Below, one piece after another: positions 57,501 through 64,000 of a stretch of 64,000 nucleotides of DNA; position 1 is the stretch's first letter, and every line of letters starts with the position of its first letter. Position numbers and translations under genes: made by a program. The stretch covers positions 1,406,501-1,470,500 of the forward strand of contig JAWNZC010000012.1 in the NCBI GenBank assembly GCA_035771165.1. The letters run 5' to 3'. The notes under the pieces were generated by a model. It saw only the letters and a program-made list of their open reading frames with translations. It made no database searches and was not told where the DNA came from. This DNA is from Paragorgia papillata. Lineage: Eukaryota > Cnidaria > Anthozoa > Scleralcyonacea > Coralliidae.

Positions 57501-60500
57501 TGTATTAGATTAAAGCGCATGAAATTCTGTATAACAAATCGTATAGAATAGAGGCTGAGAAATTTGTGTTTATATCTGATGTAATATGATATATACAACA
57601 TAACCTCCGTCAGTCGTATTAATGACGCCGCGGCGCAATTTGTTTAAAGCTGGCCTGCGTCGTTCATGGGTCTATGCCACTCTGGTGACTTATACTAGAT
57701 TAAAGAGCATGAAATTCTGTATAACATATGTAAATTAAAAAAAATCGTATAGAATAGCAGCTGAGAGATTTGTGTTTATATCTGATATAATAAGAAATAT
57801 ACAACATAATCCCCGTCAGTCGTATTAATGACGCCGCGCCGCAATTTGTTTAAAGCTTGCCTGCGTCGTTCATGGGTCTATGCCACTCCGGTGACTTATA
57901 CTAGATTAAAGAGCATGAAATTCTGTATAACATATGTAAATTTAAAAAAATCGTACAGAATAGCGGCTGATAAATTTGTGTTTATATCTGATGTAATAAT
58001 AGATATACAACATAATTCCCGGTCAGTTGTTTTAATGACGCCGCGGCGCAATTTGTTTAAAGCTTGCCTGCGTCGTTCATGGGTCTATGCCACTCTGGGG
58101 ACTTATACTAGATTAAAGAGCATGAAATTCTGTATAACATATGTAAATTAAAAAAAATCGTATAGAATAGCGGCTGAGAAATTTGTACTTTTTCTGAGGA
58201 AATCTGAAATATACAACATAACATCCGTCAGTCGTATAAATAACGCCGCTCCGCTATTTGTTTAAAGCTTGCCTGCGTTGTTCATGGGTCTATGCCACTC
58301 TGGGGACTTATACTAGATTAAAGAGCATGAAATTCTGTATAACATATGTAAATTAAAAAAAATCGTATAGAATAGCGCCTGAGAAAATTGTACCTTTTCT
58401 GAAGAAATCTGAAACATACAGCATGCATAACCGCCGTCAATCGTTTTAATGCGCCGCGGCGCAATTTGTTTAAAGCTTGCCTGCGTCGTTCATGGGTCTA
58501 TGCCACTCTGGGGACTTATACTAGATTAAAGAGCATGAAATTCTGTGTAACATATGTAAATTAAAAAAAATCGTATAGAATAGCGGCTGAGAAATTTGTG
58601 TTTATATCTGATGTAATAAGAAATATACAACATAATCCCCGTCAGTCGTATTAATGACGCCGCGCCGCAATTTGTTTAAAGCTTGCCTGCGTGGTTCATG
58701 GGTCCATGCCACTCCGGTGACTTATACTAGATTAAAGAGCATGAAATTCAGTATAACATATGTAAATTTAAAAAAATCGTATAGAATAGCGGCTGAGAAA
58801 TTTGTACTTTTTCTGAGGAAATCTGAAATATACAGCATAACCGCCGTCAGTCGTTTTAATGACGCCGCGGCGCAATTTGTTTAAAGCTTGCCTGCGTCGT
58901 TCATGGGTCTATGCCACTCTGGGGACTTATACTACATTAAAGAGCATGAAATTCTGTGTAACATATGTAAATTAAAAAAAATCGTATAGAATAGCGGCTG
59001 AGAAAATTGTACCTTTTCTGAAGAAATCTGAAACATACAGCATGCATAACCGCCGTCAATCGTTTTAATGCGGCGCGGCGCAATTTGTTTAAAGCTTGCT
59101 TGCCTGCGTCGTTCATGGGTCTATGCCACTCTGGGGACTTATACTAGATTAAAGAGCATGAAATTCTGTATAACATATGTAAATTTAAAAAAATCGTATA
59201 GAATAGCGGCTGAGAAATTTGTACTTTTTCTGAGGAAATCTGAAATCAGTATACAACATAACATCCGCCAGTCGTATTAATAACGCCGCGCCGCAATTTG
59301 TTTAAAGCTTGCCTGCGTCGTTCATGGGTCTATGCCACTCCGGTGACTTATACTAGATTAAAGAGCATGAAAGTCTGTATAACATATGTAAATTTAAAAA
59401 AATCGTATAGAATAGCGGCTGAGAAATTTGTACTTTTTCTGAGGAAATCTGAAATATACAACATAACATCCGTCAGTCGTATAAATAACGCCGCGCCGCT
59501 ATTTGTTTAAAGCTTGCCTGCGTCGTTCATGGGTCTATGCCACTCTGGGGACTTATACTAGATTAAAGAGCATGAAATTCTGTGTAACATATGTAAATTA
59601 AAAAAAATCGTATAGAATAGCGGCTGAGAAATTTGTGTTTATATCTGATGTAATAAGAAATATACAACATAATCCCCGTCAGTCGTATTAATGACTCCGC
59701 GGCGCAATTTGTTTAAAGCTTGCCTGCGTCGTTCATGGGTCTATGCCACTCCGGTGACTTATACTAGATTAAAGAGCATGAAATTCTGTATAACATATGT
59801 AAATTAAAAAAAATCGTATAGAATAGCGCCTGAGAAAATTGTACCTTTTCTGAAGAAATCTGAAACATACAGCATGCATAACCGCCGTCAATCGTTTTAA
59901 TGCGCCGCGGCGCAATTTGTTTAAAGCTTGCTTGCCTGCGTCGTTCATGGGTCTATGCCACTCTGGGGACTTATACTAGATTAAAGAGCATGAAATTCTG
60001 TGTAACATATGTAAATTAAAATAAATCGTATAGAATAGCGGCTGAGAAATTTGTGTTTATATCTGATGTAATAAGAAATATACAACATAATCCCCGTCAG
60101 TCGTATTAATGACGCCGCGGCGCAATTTGTTTAAAGCTTGCCTGCGTCGTTCATGGGTCTATGCCACTCCGGTGACTTATACTAGATTAAAGAGCATGAA
60201 ATTCTGTATAACATATGTAAATTTAAAAAAATCGTATAAAATAGCGGCTGAGAAATTTGTACTTTTTCTGAGGAAATCTGAAATACACAACATAACATCC
60301 GTCAGTCGTATAAATAACGGCGCGCCGCTATTTGTTTAAAGCTTGCCTGCGTCGTTCATGGGTCTATGCCACTCTGGGGACTTATACTAGATTAAAGAGC
60401 ATGAAATTCTGTATAACATATGTAAATTAAAAAAAATCGTATAGAATAGCGGATGAGAAATTTGTACCTTTTCTGAAGAAATCTGAAACATACAGCATGC

Positions 60501-61080
60501 GTAACCGCCGTCAGTCGTTTTAATGCGCCGCGGCGCAATTTGTTTAAAGCTTGCTTGCCTGCGTCGTTCATGGGTCTATGCCACTCTGGGGACTTATACT
60601 AAATTAAAGAGCATGAAATTCTGTATAACATATGTAAATTTAAAAAAATCGTATAGAATAGCGGCTGATAAATTTGTGTTTATATCTGATGTAATATGAT
60701 ATATACAACATAACATCCGTGAGTCGTTTTAATGACGCCGCGGCGCAATTTGTTTAAAGCTTGCCTGCGTCGTTCATGGGTCTATGCCACTCTGGGGACT
60801 TATACTGGATTAAAGAGCATGAAATTCTGTACAACATATGCAAATTTTAAAAAAATCGTATAGAATAGCGCCTGAGATAATTGTGTTTATATCTGAGGTA
60901 ATCTGAAATATGCAACGAACTCCCGTCAGTGGTATTAATAACGCCGCGCCGCAATTTGTTTAACGCTCGCCTGCGTTTTTCATGGGTCTGTGCCACTCTG
61001 GAGACTTATACCAGATTAAAGAGCATGAAATTCTGTACAACATATGTAAATTTGAAGAAATCCTATAGTATAGCGCCTGA
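57500..61080 (+). repeat. 206-bp satellite array, right arm (about 17 units)
   Basis: The landmark 'cgttcatgggtctatgccac' recurs every 204-212 bases from about 57661 to 60978. Three unit types alternate without a fixed order. They are recognised by 'tatctgatgtaataagaaat', 'ttctgaggaaatctgaaata' and 'gaagaaatctgaaacataca'. The 61-107-codon frames repeated through it ('FKACLRRSWVYAT') are satellite artefacts. Confidence 0.93.
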
Positions 61081-61677
61081 GAAAATTGTGTTTTTGTATG
61101 ATATTCTGCAATAGCGACCACCTGATGAATATGGAGATAACTTCGCAATAACTGCGATAATTGAATCGACGGCTGAATCGAAGGCCGAATCGAAGGCAGT
61201 GAATCGAAGGCTGAATGTGGTGCATACTTCACAGTGGTGTAAATAAGGGCAAAGTTACGTTAGTTTTACACTAATTACTAATTAGTCTATTATTTATTTT
61301 GTAAGCCCATCGTTAATAAAAATATTCTAACCCAGGAAAGCGTCTTCAGGAAGACCAATTAATTTATTAAATCTTCGCTATGATCACGAAACACACAAAC
61401 GACGTCGATGTTCTATTTCAGTTCCTTTCAGCACTATTTATTCACACAGTCAAACAAACGAACGCGTATCGAAGCGAGTTCAACAGTTTTTCAGCCCGGT
61501 TTGCCGGGATGAAAACGATTACATGGACATTTTCATCCCTGTTAACCGGGCTACCCCGGTTGCGACAACCGGGATCCCGGCAAACCGGACTAGCCCGCTT
61601 GCCATGTAATAGAAATGTTAAAACAACATGCGTTTTATATATAAAGCGGGCTAGTCCGGTCCATGTAATCGCCCCCT

Positions 61678-62023
61678 TAAAAAGTCTTCGGCCAAGTTAA
61701 CAGGACACCCTAGAAAAACGCAAAAAAGAACAACCCAGAACTTGTTTTATCGTCAATGTAATTCTTGAACAAGAATTCTAACTACAAATTTAGTGTCAAT
61801 ATAAACTTCGTCGTTTTTACAGCAGTCCATATTTATTTCTGCAATAGCGAATAACATATAAGCACCATTGTTTGGGGTTTTTTTCTTTGTACAGAAACAC
61901 TGAACACGATCATTTTCCCTTGTCCTGGCTTTATAACTACATGCTCTGTTTGCCGTTAATTATATTAAACTACTAACTATATGTACAATTTGTGAAATAA
62001 ACATCGTTTCGTGGAGTTCGATT
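61678..62023. other. Probable 3' flank or UTR of the minus-strand gene
   Basis: The minus strand has an AATAAA near 61834-61839, about 185 bases beyond the stop codon at 62024, suitable as a polyadenylation signal for the exon at 62024-62125. No repeat is recognised. Confidence 0.4.
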
Positions 62024-62125
62024 TCAGAAGTGGAAGCCGGTTTGCGGTAACTTGGGTTGACCAAATTGAAATCCCAATCCATCCTCGGTAGTTGCAGGGG
62101 CGACACACACAGCCAAGTCATCTTC
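62024..62125 (-). CDS. Terminal exon of an unidentified gene
   Basis: Thirty-three codons and TGA, starting at an AG acceptor (aactttgcag). It reads EDDLAVCVAPATTEDGLGF, then QFGQPKLPQTGFHF. The codon pattern, good acceptor, acidic-to-hydrophobic tail and downstream AATAAA argue for a genuine last exon. Upstream exons would lie at higher coordinates; none was identified before 64000, so the gene probably extends beyond the window. I do not recognise the family. Confidence 0.45.
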   Translation of the reverse strand, partial: EDDLAVCVAPATTEDGLGFQFGQPKLPQTGFHF

Positions 62126-62337
62126 CTGCAAAGTTATGAGCAATAAATAAATTCTCAACGCAGCCAAGTGACGGGTCACACATACTTTAAGGCTAATTAA
62201 GCCATTATCCCCAGGGAGGTGAGGGGACAGAAAATTTGAACTGCATTTCCTGATATTCTGATATTTCATTATTATATGATACTGAGTCAACTCAAAAAAG
62301 ATTAAGAAAATAAGAGCTGTTTTCACGACACTTCATA

Positions 62338-62630
62338 CCATAGTTAATAGAACATATACATGGTTTGGAAGCTCTATTGTCTTTCAACACGAAGCATGGT
62401 CATGTTGAGCTGACAATGGAGTTCCTTATATGGAAGTAAATTATATGGACACGTGACGATGAAGCAACTCACTAATTAAACCCAAGCGTTGCTATTGGAT
62501 GACTGCTTCATTACACAGAAAATACAATACCGTGAAATTGCACAAATTTCCATAAACTTGAACGAAAACAAAGAAAAATCACTTTGGACGAGTTTCCAAA
62601 CCATGTATATGTTCTATTAACTATGTTCAT
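62338..62630. repeat. Short MITE
   Basis: The ends 'catagttaatagaacatata' (62339) and 'tatatgttctattaactatg' (about 62606) are inverted, including 'catggtttgga' / 'tccaaaccatg'. The interior has no coding potential. It lies upstream of the terminal exon in minus-strand order, i.e. in its presumed intron. Confidence 0.75.
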
Positions 62631-62958
62631 ACGACACAATTTGGGCTAGGAACAGGAAAGGTCTTCAAGTCACTCCTATTCGCAATGTCTCCAATCCCTC
62701 ATATCGATATGTATATCGAAAATTTGATACGGATACTTTTGAACTGGTAGTTTGACATCTAGTCAACTCAAAAAAAGAAAGATCAACTTTAGCGCACAAA
62801 TCCTACGGGAGTACACTCAATACCGCACTAGTAGTCTAGTACCGTACCGAAACGTAGCAGTTTCCTTTGTCTTATTATAAAGTCATTAGTTCTGGCCGAG
62901 AGCTCACAAAACAAAGAAAAACTCTACGGTTTGTGGTACGGTTGAAGTGGAAAACGGC
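62631..62958. other. Presumed intron, nothing recognised
   Basis: No feature identified. Confidence 0.3.
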
Positions 62959-63245
62959 CTTAAAGTGTCGATGAAACAAAAATTAAATCTACCTTATCTG
63001 AACGAACGTTTAAAATAAAAAAGTAACAACATTCTCGAGATATTTCAGTTTGTTTGATATGCAAATTAAACATTTTGACGTCACATGTGCATGATGAGTT
63101 ATCAGAGGTCATATGACATCAAACCAAATTAATTGGCGAAGGAAGCGTGTGGGGATGCAAAGATATAATAAATCTGCACGGGATGTTACTCGGCCATTTT
63201 AAGAGCTTCTTCAAATAAATTAGACTCAATTTTCGTATTTGCGCC
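62959..63245. repeat. Family A MITE, copy 5
   Basis: It contains 'aagtgtcgatgaaacaaaaa', 'gagatatttcagtttgtttg' and 'cattttgacgtcacatgtgc'. The hairpin half is degraded. Confidence 0.6.
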
Positions 63246-63397
63246 GACTGACTTTTCAGTCGAAAAAGCGTGATTCCGAGTACACTGCATACGTAGTAAG
63301 TCATTGCATTGCAGTTTCAATTATATTTTACACCAACATTCTTTTGTCAATCTTTCCTTAACTTTTTGCTTACCTCTTGTCAGTCGACACCATTGAA

Positions 63398-63850
63398 CTC
63401 TAAAAAGACTGGAACGATAACTCAGGGGGGGGGGGGGGATTTTGAAGCCAGTGCCAGTCCCTTTGCAGGTAGCTCCCGTGCTTTAAGTTACTTAATTTTC
63501 ATCCTGCCATATATTTTGTTTGGGATGATAACAAATTACTCCAAAACAACAAATAGTTGAAATACATTGTGTACGTATGTTTTTAGAAATAGCATTGGCT
63601 TCAATTTAATGTATAGCATAAGTTTCCTCGTTATGTTAAACTTTTTCAAATGTGGTAAATGTTCGGCCATATTTCGTTGGGAAATATGTGTACGTTCGGC
63701 AAACAAAATGGCAGTTGTTTTTCTATTTTTTAAATATTTCCCTTTTAGCTAAAGTCTTGAAGTTTCTATACCAAATAGCATTTTTCAATAGCTTCAGTTT
63801 CATATACAGCCCAACGTTCAACGTTAACATTTAAAGATTTTTTGGTTTCA
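63398..63850. repeat. Dispersed repeat, family D, copy 2
   Basis: Same order as 32072-32680: 'aagactggaacgataactc', G run (63425-63438), 'gattttgaagccagtgccag', and 'gcttcagtttcata'. The arm preceding the hairpin in copy 1 is deleted here. Confidence 0.75.
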
Positions 63851-63948
63851 TCTACGGAAAGTGTCGTCAAAAAAGGAGTGAGCTTTTGGAAAGAAACAGT
63901 ATTTACAACATACACGCATCTATTTCGTAGCCTGCGTGCAGACTCCAC

Positions 63949-64000
63949 CTGAATTTAATAATTAAATATCATATATATGATATTTAATTATTAAATTCAG
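63949..64000. repeat. Perfect 52-bp palindrome at the window end
   Basis: The last 52 bases equal their own reverse complement, from 'ctgaatttaataattaaat' through a central 'atatatat' to 'attaaattcag'. It has no unpaired loop. Confidence 0.9.

Larger units (their letters stand above)
54043..61238. mobile_element. 7.2-kb foldback transposon with inverted satellite arms
   Basis: Exact 9-bp duplication GTAAATAAG (54034-54042 and 61239-61247). Terminal inverted repeats of about 150 bases start ACCACTGTGAAGTATGCACC and include 'cttcgattc' repeats. Inside are two opposing arrays of a roughly 206-bp unit, 54200-55560 and 57500-61080. A spacer of about 1.9 kb without recognised transposase sits between them. 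The 9-bp duplication and long ends suggest a Mutator-type foldback element; Galileo-like elements have similar architecture but usually 7-bp duplications. Confidence 0.82.
53951..61677. mobile_element. Outer host MITE ('GGGGGCGATTACATGG' ends)
   Basis: The left end 'agggggcgattacatgg' (53951) and right end 'ccatgtaatcgccccct' (61660-61676) are inverted. Both are followed inward by 'cgggctag' and 'cggtttgccggg'-like motifs. The 7.2-kb foldback element lies inside it. The target duplication is unclear. Confidence 0.55.

Noticed and set aside
57828..61114. Repeated frames containing FKACLRRSWVYAT
   Set aside because: Frame through the 206-bp satellite. Stop codons and frame vary between units, and no unit is conserved as protein.

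Overview
This window is eukaryotic nuclear DNA from an animal. The genes are split by canonical GT/AG introns. The two identifiable proteins, TRAPPC3 and TAF12, are clearly metazoan. The spacer is AT-rich and packed with non-autonomous DNA transposons, 5S- and tRNA-derived SINEs, LINE fragments and satellite-like arrays. This density of short foldback elements fits an anthozoan cnidarian (stony coral or anemone), but that is inference. No species marker is visible.

Layout. Bases 1-9100 are repeats: foldback MITEs, an interrupted 5S-type SINE, a tRNA-type SINE, and a nested MITE pair that ends about 25 bases past the TRAPPC3 stop codon. TRAPPC3 (TRAPP vesicle-tethering subunit) is complete on the minus strand, 15909 down to 9126, in five exons encoding 180 residues. 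TAF12 (TFIID/SAGA histone-fold subunit) is complete on the plus strand, 16802 to 41473, in eight exons encoding about 439 residues. The two start codons lie head to head 892 bases apart, so the spacer is a probable shared promoter. It carries a perfect CRE palindrome and two ETS-type CGGAAGT motifs.

TAF12 covers 25 kb because its introns are full of mobile DNA. Intron 1 (10.7 kb) holds a terminal-inverted-repeat element with a decayed RecQ-like helicase and a 22-bp satellite. It also holds a pogo-type transposon whose transposase is split by a 1.2-kb insertion, a LINE 3' fragment, and a hAT MITE inside another hAT MITE. Intron 4 holds decayed LINE reverse transcriptase cut by two 5S-SINEs, flanked by inverted repeats carrying hammerhead-ribozyme-like cores. 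Introns 3 and 6 contain GGT-rich and TTTG-rich simple arrays.

Bases 41500-64000 are mainly repeats. They hold one candidate unidentified exon (45481-45625), a frameshifted Crypton/ZMYM-type recombinase-like fragment (51275-51850, minus), and the terminal exon of an unidentified minus-strand gene (62024-62125). The most striking element is 54043-61238: a 7.2-kb foldback transposon with a perfect 9-bp target duplication, whose arms are opposing arrays of a roughly 206-bp repeat (7 units against 17).

The two genes have ordinary housekeeping roles: TRAPPC3 in ER-Golgi traffic and TAF12 in Pol II initiation. They have no evident functional link beyond the shared promoter.
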